Below are positions 45,010-55,273 of a stretch of 64,000 nt of DNA, piece after piece (the first letter of the stretch is position 1; each line of letters starts with the position of its first letter). The notes beneath the pieces were generated by a model. The model had not been told where the DNA came from. It was given only the letters and a program-made list of their open reading frames with translations, and made no database searches. Location of the stretch: the NCBI GenBank assembly GCA_034401795.1, contig CM067369.1, positions 183,497,445-183,561,444 on the forward strand, given 5' to 3'. Origin of the DNA: Chaetoderma sp. LZ-2023a. Its lineage: Eukaryota; Mollusca; Caudofoveata; Chaetodermatida; Chaetodermatidae. A program made the position numbers and the translations under genes.

Positions 45010-47247
45010 TTAAATCAAGCCAACCCTGGCACTCGATATTCTCCAAACACACAGACTGAAGATGTCTGGGTTTGGATGAAGGCACGCTCCCCTTACCTGG
45101 GATAACAGATCTGGGGACACTGGAAGCAGACGCGGGAAGCCTACTAGAAGATCGAGGAGGTCTACGAACCAGATCCTTTTTGGCCAAAAGGGAGCTATCA
45201 ACAAAATCTCGCAGACCTGATCCCTGACTTTCTTCAGAACCAACGGAAGCAGGATAGTCGGAGGGAACGCATATGCGAAGATTCCTGTCCAGGATTGAGA
45301 CAGGGCGTCCACAGCCAACGCCTGAATGTCCGGAAAAGGAGACATGAAAGAGGAGATCTGGGCGTTCAGAGAGGCCGCGAACAGGTCTACATGGGGACAA
45401 TCCAGGAAGTTGAAGATCGCTTTGACAACCGACCTCTTTAACTGCCACTCTGTGTGGGCGAATTTGGAAGGGCGAGACAACTGATCCGCCAGAAAATTCA
45501 GACATCCCGGGACATGGGAGGACACCAGGAAAATCTGATTCATACGACACCACATGAGAAGATTCCACACCTCCAAACAAAGGCGAGACGACTTTGTGCC
45601 TCCCTGCTTGTTGATATAAGAGACTACTGTTGAATTGTCTGATCGAATCGAGACCTTGAGGCCCTGCACCTGATCCGACCAAGCAAGGAGAGCCTTCTTG
45701 ACAGTCCAAAATTCCAGAATGTTGATGTGGGCTGACGACTCCTCCAGGGACCACAGGCCTGAGACAGAAAGGGAACCCCAGACCGCTCCCCATCCCTCCT
45801 GGGAAGCGTCTGTAAAGATGATCGCTTGAGGAGAAGACTTGACCAGAGGAACACCCCTCAGAAGCAGAGAGCGATCCATCCAGAAATCTATGTGGGGACT
45901 TAAATGCTCTCTGACAGGGATCTGGTGGTAAACTGAATGGGTCGACTGTTTCCACAGGGACATCAGATACATTTGGAAAGGTCTCCTCACCAGCGCCGCC
46001 CACGGAATGATGTTCTCGACGCTGACCATCAAGCCTATCACCCGGAGAAAGAAGATTGCTCTGACCACGGCAGAGGATGCCAGAATTTCCATGGCTACTA
46101 GGATGGCTTCTACTCTTATATCTGAAGGGAAGACTAAGCCTCGACTTAGGTCGAAAGAAACACCTAGGTGGGTGAAAACCTGAGACGGAGCCAAAGATGA
46201 TTTTTCTAGATTTATTACCCATCCTAGACTGGAAGCCAGACTGCAGACCTCTGGAATGATGCTTGACAGAATTGAGGCAGATTCTGCTTTTAGCAACCAA
46301 TCGTCTATATAAACGTGAAGGGAAATAGAATGACGGTGCAGAAAACCTGCCACTGCCGACACTAGGCGGGTGAAGAAGAACGGAGCCGTGGTCAGGCCGA
46401 AAGGCATGACTCTGAATTGCCATACTCGGCCCTTGAAAGCGAATCTCATGAATTTCCTGAGCGGAGGGTGGATGAGAATATGAAAGTAGGCGTCCTTGAG
46501 ATCTATGGATGCCGTCCACATGCCTGGACTCAGACTGGTGATAATCTGAGATACAGTCTCCATCTTGAATTTTGGGGTGGATATTAGAAGATTTAATCTC
46601 TTTAGGTTGATGATTGGACGCCATCCACCTGATTTCTTGGGAACTAGAAAGAGAGTTGAGTAGAATCCCGGGTCTACTCTCCAACAAGGAACCTCTTCTA
46701 TAGCCTTCTTCAAACGCATTGACCCCAATTCGTCTTCCAGGGCTCCAAACTTCTCCAGATTGGATGGAACTGGAGTCCATTTGGGCTGGCAAGACACAGG
46801 AGGAGGCAGATCTATCCATGACGGTGCATAACCCCAGTGGATTTGATCTAACAGCCAGGAGTCCTGAACGAGGGCTTGCCAAGTCTCCCAAAACAGAGAC
46901 AAGCGCCCTCCTACTGGCACGCTGGGAAAAAGGGGCTGCACCGATAGATCCAAAGGTGGTAGAAGAGGAAGAAGGACTGGTAAAGGAGAACGGGAAAGGC
47001 CTGCCAGGTCTGAGGTCACCCCTTCAAACCTGCCTAGGTTGAAAACCTCTAGAGGAGCGTCCTCTAGAACTAGACCTAGAACCTTGAGAGAAAAACTGAC
47101 CCCTTCTCGTCTGAGAAGGGGCTTGACGAACCTGGGCTCTAGGTCTATGAGAGGAAATAGATTTGAAGCGATCCTCCTCCGCAGATCTGGATTGGGAAGG
47201 AGAGGACCGATTAGAGTTCGTGAAAACCCTTGACTGATAAGCCCCAT
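45010..47247 (-). CDS. DIRS-C reverse transcriptase-RNase H, open (truncated by hAT-2)
   Basis: 745 codons from ATG at 47247. RT: PGFYSTLFLVPKKSGGWR (193-210), ASIDLKDAYFHI (246-257), MPFGLTTAPFFF (281-292) and the catalytic YIDDWLL (313-319). RNase H: FTDASQEGWG (Asp 480), INILEFWTVK (Glu 512), IRSDNSTVV (Asp 537) and FLADQLSR (Asp 588). Then the DIRS-typical PHVDLFAASLNAQ segment (618-630) follows. The last five residues and stop come from hAT-2, so the genuine frame ends at 45029 and once led into the recombinase. Its start overlaps the gag frame by 224 bp, as in other DIRS elements. The 635-codon frame at 44984-46891 is a shadow. No lesions seen. Confidence 0.93.
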   Translation of the reverse strand: MGLISQGFSRTLIGPLLPNPDLRRRIASNLFPLIDLEPRFVKPLLRREGVSFSLKVLGLVLEDAPLEVFNLGRFEGVTSDLAGLSRSPLPVLLPLLPPLDLSVQPLFPSVPVGGRLSLFWETWQALVQDSWLLDQIHWGYAPSWIDLPPPVSCQPKWTPVPSNLEKFGALEDELGSMRLKKAIEEVPCWRVDPGFYSTLFLVPKKSGGWRPIINLKRLNLLISTPKFKMETVSQIITSLSPGMWTASIDLKDAYFHILIHPPLRKFMRFAFKGRVWQFRVMPFGLTTAPFFFTRLVSAVAGFLHRHSISLHVYIDDWLLKAESASILSSIIPEVCSLASSLGWVINLEKSSLAPSQVFTHLGVSFDLSRGLVFPSDIRVEAILVAMEILASSAVVRAIFFLRVIGLMVSVENIIPWAALVRRPFQMYLMSLWKQSTHSVYHQIPVREHLSPHIDFWMDRSLLLRGVPLVKSSPQAIIFTDASQEGWGAVWGSLSVSGLWSLEESSAHINILEFWTVKKALLAWSDQVQGLKVSIRSDNSTVVSYINKQGGTKSSRLCLEVWNLLMWCRMNQIFLVSSHVPGCLNFLADQLSRPSKFAHTEWQLKRSVVKAIFNFLDCPHVDLFAASLNAQISSFMSPFPDIQALAVDALSQSWTGIFAYAFPPTILLPLVLKKVRDQVCEILLIAPFWPKRIWFVDLLDLLVGFPRLLPVSPDLLSQVRGACLHPNPDIFSLCVWRISSARVGLI

Positions 47248-47827
47248 ACTCGTCCGGCCTAAGACTCTTCCTCCTGGGAGAGGAAGACGGACTCTTTACC
47301 GAGGAAGAGTCTCTTTTTGCTGAAGGCCTCAAAATAGAAATCTGATCCCGCAGATCCTTAGCTGATCTAAGACGATCAAACTCCGCCCTAAGAATTGAGG
47401 TAGAATTCTGACCGAAGATATCTGAACCGAAAGGAGGGGCAGAAATCAGATTACTCCTGAGGGAATCTGAAATGTTCACCTCAGCAAGTTTCCTTGACCT
47501 TCTCTTAGAGGTGATGAAACCCAAAGAACGGCAAACTGAATTCAAAGAACCTCCTGCAAGATCAGCTAAAGCATGAAATATTTCTGGAGGAATCTGACCA
47601 CCCTTCTCCCGAGTCTTGAGAATAGCCTCAGAAAGAAGGGCCAAAAAGTTTGCTGATTTCAACTGAGCCCGACAGACAGACTCCCATTTAAAAAGGTCTG
47701 AAGACGATTCTACCGTAGAAGCTTCCTTCAGATGCGAAGAAAGAACATCCCATGTCGGACCATTAAGAGATTGAGTAGAAGCCAATCTAATGTAATCATC
47801 TTTCGGAACCTGCACTGGAGCATCTAC
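47024..47827 (-). pseudogene. DIRS-C gag, C-terminal part
   Basis: Open frame of 263 codons from a GTG, with no ATG. An in-frame TAG at about 47828 separates it from upstream gag, so I read it as the end of a longer broken gag. The N-terminal half is helical (SLNGPTWDVLSSHLKEAS, ALADLAGGSLNSVCRSLGF). The C-terminal half is Ser/Arg-rich (RGRSSRGFQPRQV), a basic tail suited to nucleic-acid binding. It overlaps the RT start. Confidence 0.75.
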
Positions 47828-48410
47828 CTAGGGAGTAAGAGAGAAATCTTTCAATTGGACATCGTTAATGTAAAAATCTAACATATCTACGACCAAATTA
47901 TCCACCGAAGGGCAGAAGGAACATTAGACGAAGAGTCTGAAGATGAAAGAGCAGAACCAAACGACGGAGGATCAATCGAAAACTCATCCTGAAGAGGAAG
48001 AGATAGAGACAAAGCTATCCATTGATGAGACTTAGACCAGTCATCCGGAGAGGCCCTCTCATGATAGAACCTCTTCAGATCCCTGGCCCTGACTGATCTC
48101 TGAGTAGCCTTGACAGAAAAGTGAGATGGAGAAAAAGAAGAAGGCGGACAGAGGTCCGAGACTAGCGAAGCAGAAGAATCAACGATCCTCAGAGAGGAAG
48201 GAGAAGATAAAGCTCTAGAGGGAGCATCCGAGAGAGAGAGTCCAACGTCAAAGGAGACTGATAAGAAGGACTAACAACACGAGCCTCTGGCTGACTAGAA
48301 GTGAAAGAGTAAGCATCCAATTCACTAGCTGAAAATCTGGAAAGAATTGAAAATCTAGCTGAAATAATAGATCGATGAAGAGAGGAATCGCGGCTTACTG
48401 AAAACAAGGA
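47828..48410 (-). pseudogene. DIRS-C gag, middle part, several frames
   Basis: Includes DMLDFY (near 47880), also found in DIRS-A gag, and the frame 48407-48189 (FSVSRDSSLHRSIISARF). It is cut at 48411 by the hairpin-bounded element and resumes at 51915. Confidence 0.7.
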
Positions 48411-51400
48411 ACAAGAGGCCCAAGGGGCCTGTGTCGCTCACCTGGAACATTTACAACTCAACTAATCTTTATGGAGTTTTACTTCAATCAGTGCCACTTC
48501 CAATGACTTTCAGTCAAATGGTTGATTTTGCAACGGTTCTTTTGAACAATATTTAAGCAAAAATAGAAGACATCAGTACTAACAACAGAAATTGATGACA
48601 TGCAGTCAAACTTGTATTAAGACACCCCTCAAGTGAGAATCAGAAGACAGCCTCTTATGGTAGCTGGTTTCTTAACCCTTTAATGGTCATGATTTTTCAG
48701 TAAAACAAAACTTTCAGGTTATGTCTATTTGCAGGCCAAGATATGGAGCATTTTGAAAATGTATCACTGGAATCACTGGCTCGACCCCATAAATCCCGGA
48801 AAAAGTATATTCTTTATGATATAAAACTTATTTTGTTGAATATTTTGAAATTAATTTGACGCGAAGCCATTGTGCATTAGGCAACATTGGCTTTCCGTTA
48901 AACCTGATTTAAGAAGGGTTAATACAGATGGCCTTTATAGCAGGTTCAACTGAGTATATTCCAAACCATCCTTTTAACACGTGTACATCTTGCTGAATGG
49001 CCAAGTTCGCGATGCTGCAATTTATTTTTAAAATAATTTGACGTAGTCATAGCTGACTTAGGCAGCAACAACTTTCAATGAATCAAATACATTTCAAAAT
49101 ATTTTAACAGTATAGGTATCAGAGTACACAATACATATATCTTAAATATTTAGGCAGCAGTTGCAGGGAAAAGGTTAACCTGTTAATTTAGTTTTTATCT
49201 ATTATGGTAATAAAAGCTGTCATATGTCAATGGATGGTGGAAATAAAACTCCAATTGCACATTAATTAACCATTTAACCATTGAATTTAAGAAAAGTTCA
49301 ATTTTCTCATAAAAAATATCCTTTTGCAGACCAAGACTATTTTTGAAAATTTACCACTGGAATGACTGGCTCGTTAAAAAGAGTCCATCATTCCAATGGT
49401 AAAATTTCCAAAAATAGTCTTCATTTGGTCTGCAAATGGACATTTCTCAAGACCACTGCCGAAGCCGTTTTTGGCTGAAATGATGGCTAAAGGGTTAACC
49501 GTTTTCCTAACCTAGCAAAATAGGTAAGATATTGTGTCCTCTGATATCGATAGCCACGTGAGCTAATAATAATAAATTGATAAGAAGCGAATCTTATTAA
49601 TGCATTTAACTGGAAATAATGCGCTAAGCTGTTGCTTAACAGCTGTGGTGTAAGCTGTTGCTGTCAATTGTATAACAGCAACAGCACTGTCTATGACAGC
49701 AATGGTGTTTACAAACTGTACACCAGCCTTTCTAATACTGGCTTTGTAACAATTAAACTCTAGACATTGGTGTGACAAGGGTTGAATAGTCATGCTGAAA
49801 ACTGTTGCTGCACATGACAGTAACAGACATCTACAGCAAAACCATTTTCAAAATGTCCGTCACCATGCTACATGCTATCCAACAACTCAACTAAATTCAT
49901 TGCTAGAATTAATTGGCTTTAACCCTCAAATTTATTCAAGACAATTTAAATTTTCTCAAAGAAAATGTCCACTTGCCGACCAAGAGAAGACTATTTTTGA
50001 AAATTTATCACTGGAATGACTGGCTCGGTTATCGAGCCAGTCATTCCAGTGGTAAATTTTCAAAAAACGTCTTCTTTTAGTCAGCAAATGGACATTTCTC
50101 ACGACCACTGCAGAAGCCATTTTTGGCTGATATGAGTGTTAAATGGTTAATGATGAATTAATTAAATAAATCTTTTAGAATCAGTATGTGAATATGGTAC
50201 ACTTCATCAGCTCACTACCTCACAGGGTATTAATTTCATTTCAATCCTGAGAATTAGAGTTGTGGTTTTAAATTACAAGATTAAATGTTTTCCTATGCTG
50301 GCTAAATATCTAAGATGTATGCTGACATACATGACTTTGAATATTTTGATATTTATTTGACAGAAAGTTGTTGCATTCTAAGGTAGCAATGACTTTCAGT
50401 CAAATTATTATTTTGAACTAGTGAACAACTGCTGCTAAGTGAGTTTGATCACTCTGTCAAATGATTACAAGGGTTTTAGAATGCAGTTAAACATGCTATA
50501 AAGACCACCTGTACTAAATGCCAATTTTACTACATGCCGCCAAGCCGTTTATCTGATAGATTCAGAAATGGCATGGTTGAAATCATCATACTCATAACCC
50601 TGTACTAAACAAATTTTTGCTTCAAAATCCATCAAATAAAAAAATCCAATATGGCTGCCAACCATGCTGTATTTTGATTGGCCCACTTTGGCCATGTTTT
50701 TTTAATGGATCAACTTCCCTTGAATAAACTTTAATGGCCCTTAATCCCTAATTAGATCTGCCAAATTTCGATCCCTTCAGCGGTTCTGGAGAAGCTGTTT
50801 TGGCTAAAACTAGGTCAACCAAAATGGCCGCCGAACCATTTGACCAATCAAGTTCCCTTGAACAAACTTGGTTCAGCTCTTGCCATAGATCATATTTCAT
50901 GGGGTTTTTTTCAATCCACCAAGCTTTTTCGGAGAGATTTTTAAAGACGTTTTAAAAAAAATCGGCCAAAAATCAAGATGGCCGCCGGCCAAATTGGCCG
51001 ATCGGCTTCCTTTGAACAAATTTGAATCTCTACAACCTAAGGATGCTTCCTGCCAAATTTAATTGAAATCGTCCCATCAGTTCTCGAAAAGTAGACATTT
51101 TAAATTTCCCATTGCTTTAGTATGGGAGCTTTTGGCAGGAAAATGATCCAAGATGGCCACCACCCCGTTTATCCGACAGCTTTGAAAATTGCAAATTTGT
51201 GATCAGAATACCCAAAAAACCTATATAAAACCAATTTCAGCCTCAAAATCCATCAAATAAAAAAATCCAATATGGCCACCAAACATGCTGTATTTTGATT
51301 GGCTGACTGCACCATCTTTTTTATCAGAATACCCAAAAGCACATATAAAACCAATTTCAGTCTCAAAATCCATCAAATAAAAAAACCCAATATGTCCGCC

Positions 51401-51914
51401 AAACATGCTGTATTTTGATTGGCCCAATGCGGCCAAGTTTTTTGTCGGATCAACTTCCCGTGAACAAACTTTAATGGCCTTTAGTCCCTAATCATATCTG
51501 CCAAATTTCGGCCTGATCCCTTCAGCGGTTCTGGAGAAGTCATTTTCGCTAAAACCAGGTCAACCAAAATGGCCGTTGAACCATTTGGCCAATCAAGTTC
51601 CCTTGAACAAACTTCGTTCAGCTGTTGCCCTAGATCATATTTCATGGGATTTGCTTCAATCCACCAAGCGGTTTCGGAGAAGATTTTTAAAGACATTTCA
51701 TAAAATCGGGCGAAATCCAAATTGGCCGATCGACTTCGTTTGAACAAACTTGGATCCATATGCCCTAAGGATACTTCCTGCCAAAGATAACTTATGTCGG
51801 CCTAGTGGTTCTTGAGAAGAAGTCGTTTAAGGGAAAAAGTTGACGGACGGACAGACGACGGATGGTCGCCATGGAATAAGCTCACTTGGCCATTCTGGCC
51901 ATGTGAGCTAAAAA
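48411..51914. mobile_element. Hairpin-bounded non-autonomous element, copy B, inside DIRS-C gag
   Basis: 3.5 kb; left end ACAAGAGGCC-CAAG-GGGCC hairpin. The right end is AGCTCAC-TTGGCCA-TTC-TGGCCAT-GTGAGCT, a stem of about 14 bp with one mismatch, then AAAA. It is longer than copy A by a block at about 51010-51480, which holds two direct repeats of TATAAAACCAATTTCAG followed by CTCAAAATCCATCAAATAAA. It includes the same nested TTAA MITEs (48672-48922, 49270-49496, 49928-50150). No transposase, and no target duplication seen in the gag flanks. Confidence 0.8.
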
Positions 51915-53397
51915 TCTAAGCCCGCATCAACTATCTGGAATTCTAATTCAGGAGAAAGAACGACAGAAACAATAGGATCCAAATGATCAAACGCCGGAGA
52001 AGATGAAGAATAAGAAGGCAGAGTAGGGACAGACGGAGCAGAAGCAGAAGGTATGTGAGAAGAAGAATAGTTCTGATGGAGGGAAGCCGGAATATGAAGA
52101 AAACCTGGAGGAGGAGATATAGATGACGGATGAAAAAGAGAAGAGGATTTAGAAACGTGGGAAGACGAAAAATCCCTAGCCGCTAAGACAGAGGCAGAAG
52201 AAGAGGACGGTTGACTACTACTCTTCTGAGAACCTGCTTGAGAGAAAAAGGTAGGAGAGGAAGAATGAGAAAGAGATACTACCTCACGAAGGATGAACAA
52301 AATCTGAAGCAGGAACCGACTGAGAAATAGAAGGACGGTCGGGATAATGCCTATCAAAAACGGGAGGAGCGGCGCGAAAATAACTAGAATCGGAAGTAAC
52401 AGACCTATTACTAAACTGGGAATCTGAGTTAGTCGGAAGCTCATAACTTGATGCGCAAACAGTAGTTCCAGCAGGAACTGGAACATCGAGACCGGAAATA
52501 GGATGCTTCATATCTCTTAAGCCGGAAGCATAAAAACTGTCACCAGAAGCGGAAACAGAAAAACCGGAACCGGAAGTCGCTTGCAAGGACGGGTCAAAAC
52601 GACCCGGACACGCATAAGTTGAACCGGAAGTGTCTACACTACCCCCGGACACGGAAGTAAACAAAACTGGACCGGAAAAAGAGGATGTATGCAAAGACGG
52701 ATCCAACTGACCCGGATAAGCATTCTTCCTACCGGAAGTAGCAACACTACTACCAGAAGACTGGCAAACCGGAAACAGAGCGATGCATAGAAGGGTCCAG
52801 CAGACCCAGATGCACATTCTTCCTACCGGAAGTAGCAACACTACTACCGGAAGAGGAAGCCGAAAAACCGGAAACGGAAGACGACAACTGATGCACTGCC
52901 GGGTCCAACAGACCCGGAACCACATTCTTCCTCCCGGAATTGGAAACTGTATCGCCGGAAGCTGATGAACCAGAAACGGATGATGACGAAAAAGCCAGAT
53001 TCTCATGAGTCACCGGATGTTCAGCCATGCCAGAAACAATCACGGTGTTCATTTCCGGATGCCCGGTAAAACCAGAAGACAATCCAGACGGCAAACCCGC
53101 TTGCCCGGACAAGCCAGGAGCAGAGGCGATCGGCGATCTTACAACATTCCTGGCAATCGGTATCACTGAGAAACAGACCGTAGCTTGTGATGACAAATCG
53201 GAAGCTTCCGCCACCGCTGCCAACGCTTGAGGATTAAGCTGGTCTTTGGCATGGCTCCTACCAGAGGATGTCTTACCAGGTTTCCTTCTCGAATCGCCGG
53301 ACTTACCCTTTGGAGACTTGATTTGTTGCCTAGATGTCAAGGAAACCGGCTTACCCCACTTACGTGACCGAGGGCTAAATTTGGAGTCTGAGAGCAC
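51908..53397 (-). pseudogene. DIRS-C gag, N-terminal and repeat domain
   Basis: Three overlapping frames make one decayed gag. 53397-52750 starts MLSDSKFSPRSRKWGK with a basic head. 53006-52284 takes over after a shift near 52760, and 52486-51908 after another near 52290. The middle contains four repeats of about 35-40 residues with the core SGRKNxxPGLLDPSxH, each ended by Ser/Gly-rich linkers. The final part is Ser/Pro-rich. The DNA under the repeats is full of CCGGAA words on the plus strand. The same two frameshifts are in the duplicated copy, so decay preceded duplication. Confidence 0.72.
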
Positions 53398-53707
53398 TAG
53401 GAACTACGTTAATAGGAGTGGTACTGGCTATTATTATAACATGGTACTCTTGATGGTATATAATAGGCATGGTTACTCTAACCTCAAAAACGGGAGTAGT
53501 GACACGAAAACTGGTAACTCCAACACTAGAGTTACAAACACCTCTAAAACACCATGATATAGAAGTTAAACATAACTTAGGAAGAATAGACTTCATGGTA
53601 AGCATTCCGATGTCAAATATAGTAATAACTGGAAAGTTTCTAGTAGCAAGCTAAAACTTTTATATCAGATTGATAGCAGGCAATACTGTACTGCTGGCAG
53701 AATATTT
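53398..53707 (-). other. DIRS-C 5' leader region
   Basis: AT-rich, between the 5' terminal repeat and the first gag ATG. The ORF 53375-53605 has no signature. Confidence 0.5.
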
Positions 53708-53990
53708 GAAAAGTGAATCAGTTTTCACATTTGGGACCTACTGCGCATGCGCGAGCGTGCTTAGTGACAAGCGTCACCAAGGAGTGAGTACAGACTGGTG
53801 CCAGTCTATTGTAAGGCTAATGAAGGGGCCCTCTACCAGAAGCCTTGTTGAGGGTCTACATGGTGATGGTATGGGCATTAGGGAGTGTATAAGCGAGCAT
53901 AAAAATTTTATTCTGATAGCTAAATGCAGATATTTGATTTAGCAAGTAGTGATTGAACGGTAATGGATGTTTTTGTGGTGTAATAACAAC
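53708..53990 (-). repeat. DIRS-C 5' inverted terminal repeat
   Basis: Inverted copy of the inner 3' repeat (35933-36185). Its outer 50 bp reappear in the internal complementary region at 36337-36389. Contains TGCGCATGCGC (53742-53752). The right edge at 53990 is fixed by the interrupted LINE. Confidence 0.92.
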
Positions 53991-54830
53991 TGTTGTTTTC
54001 TTTGTTTCGTTATACCTTTTGCCCGGCTTTGACGTGAGTGAATGTGTTGCAGTACGGTCAAGCCAGAGGTGTTTCTTGTTGCTATGTTGTAGGAATTTAA
54101 TGCTCCTTCATTGTGATCAATTTTGTGTGTAGGAAGTTCCAAGCTTCTGATGCATTAAGTTCGCTCAAGTGATTCCAGTCAGTTGTTCTTAAGTCTTTTC
54201 TCATTTCTGTATAGCATCCTTTGTTCAACAGTAACTTTGGCTTCGCTGCTTGTGCTTAAGGTGTCTGGGTGTAGTGATATTTGTAGAACATCATGGTCAC
54301 TCTTACCTAGTGGAGGTAGGTGGGTTATTTCGTGGACAATGTCTTGGTTGTTTGTTAAAACTAGATCCAAAAGATTTGAAGTCTGGTTTATTCTATGTTG
54401 TGTCACATTAGCAACCAGTTGCTGTAGGAAAATATCCCTGGTTGTATTGAGAAATGCATCTTCTAAATTTGCCGAAAGTCCAGTGCTTCAGTTAATAGAT
54501 GGGAAGCTGAAATCTCCAACTATAAGAATGTGGTCTGCATTTTCTCTCAGCATGGTTTAGTAGATTTAGCAGGCTATTATTATTTGGGTCGTCTGAGTTT
54601 GGGCTTCTGTAGATGCATCCAACACGAATCTTTTCCTTTTGCTCTGTCATCCATGTACTCCATACGGATTCATTAAACATGTGATCATTTAGACTTAGAC
54701 GTGTTAGAGTGTCACAGTTCTGAGCATTCAATGATTCATGGGTATAGATGATGACCCCTCTTGAAGGATTACTATTTAGCGAGAGATTGTAGTTATCAAT
54801 TACAATACAACTGTATCCCAACTTTACCTA
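53991..54830 (-). pseudogene. LINE-2, 5' half: AP-type endonuclease
   Basis: 54821-54492 reads GYSCIVIDNYNLSLNSNPSRGVIIY and IRVGCIYRSPNSDD, the central endonuclease strands. 54406-54179 reads NLLDLVLTNNQDIVHEI, HLPPLGKSDHDVL, the LGxSDH box with catalytic Asp-His. The linker with WNHLSELNASEAWNF continues to 53991, where DIRS-C begins; the other half lies at 35865. Frameshifts near 54490 and 54180 disable it. The N-terminal part of the endonuclease is missing. Confidence 0.88.
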
Positions 54831-55101
54831 AGGTCCCATCAAGTGATGCCATGATCGCGGTACCTCAGTCAATGTAAGACTAAGAAGTGTTACGTGTAAG
54901 TCGTGAAAATAAATGTGGGTCACCATTTCTGTTACTTAAAAGCACATTTCGTCAAGTCTTCAAATAACAAATGAAACAAACCGTGATATTGCATCAACTA
55001 AAATTCGCTTCTTGCTTCTGCAGTTTATCACACCGCGGTTTTACATCACGAGCTTCTTAACAAAGAATTTTATAGAAGACCAAATATTTTAAAATTAATT
55101 T
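54831..55101. other. Unique sequence, no element recognised
   Basis: Not repeated elsewhere in the window. It precedes the candidate exon at 55102. Confidence 0.4.
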
Positions 55102-55194
55102 ATGCAGATTCTTCTTGTCTCGTTTTGTCTTGTGTACATCCCGTCTCTCGTATGGAACCTCAATCAGCCGAACCGCCTTGCTGAGTACAATCAG
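55102..55194 (+). CDS. Candidate first exon encoding a signal-peptide-like start
   Basis: ATG followed by 31 codons, MQILLVSFCLVYIPSLV then WNLNQPNRLAEYNQ, ending exactly at a donor CAG|GTATAT in phase 0. The hydrophobic run LLVSFCLVYIPSLV resembles a secretory signal. It lies in unique DNA 80 bp before the duplication junction. Downstream exons would be beyond the window, or were separated from it by the duplication. Short length makes chance occurrence possible. Confidence 0.3.
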
Positions 55195-55273
55195 GTATAT
55201 AATATAGTAAAACAGTTAATTCACATTTAAATGGTTGCCTGGAGCTCGTTCCATAAGGCAAACTTAACAGAGC

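Larger units (their letters stand above)
40967..45028 (+). mobile_element. hAT-2, second hAT transposon in DIRS-C
   Basis: The right end, TTAAATCAAGCCAACCCTG (45028), is intact and like hAT-1. The flank GCACTCGA would be its target site. The left end has lost its CAGGGTTG terminus and part of the duplication (only GCA remains at 40964-40966), giving GCAGAAAATTTTTTTGATTT. Subterminal TGATTTAAATCA arrays survive at both ends. About 4.06 kb, including MITEs in the 3' third. Confidence 0.88.
35866..53990 (-). mobile_element. DIRS-type retrotransposon DIRS-C, with nested insertions
   Basis: An 18,125-bp span reading right to left: 5' inverted terminal repeat, gag, RT-RNase H, tyrosine recombinase, internal complementary region, 3' inverted terminal repeat. 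Removing two hAT elements and the gag insertion leaves about 7.2 kb. Its borders are fixed by the LINE it interrupts: LINE coding sequence stops at 53991 and resumes in frame at 35865, with no target duplication, as expected for recombinase-mediated integration. DIRS elements copy their RNA to DNA, circularise and integrate through the recombinase. Confidence 0.93.

Noticed and set aside
44984..46891. 635-codon minus-strand ORF (and its duplicate at 56140-58047)
   Set aside because: It is another frame of the RT-RNase H gene with no motif of its own; the 745-codon frame carries all catalytic boxes.
47024..47815. 263-codon ORF as an independent gene
   Set aside because: Its start is GTG, not ATG, and an in-frame TAG lies just upstream; it is best read as the tail of a broken gag.
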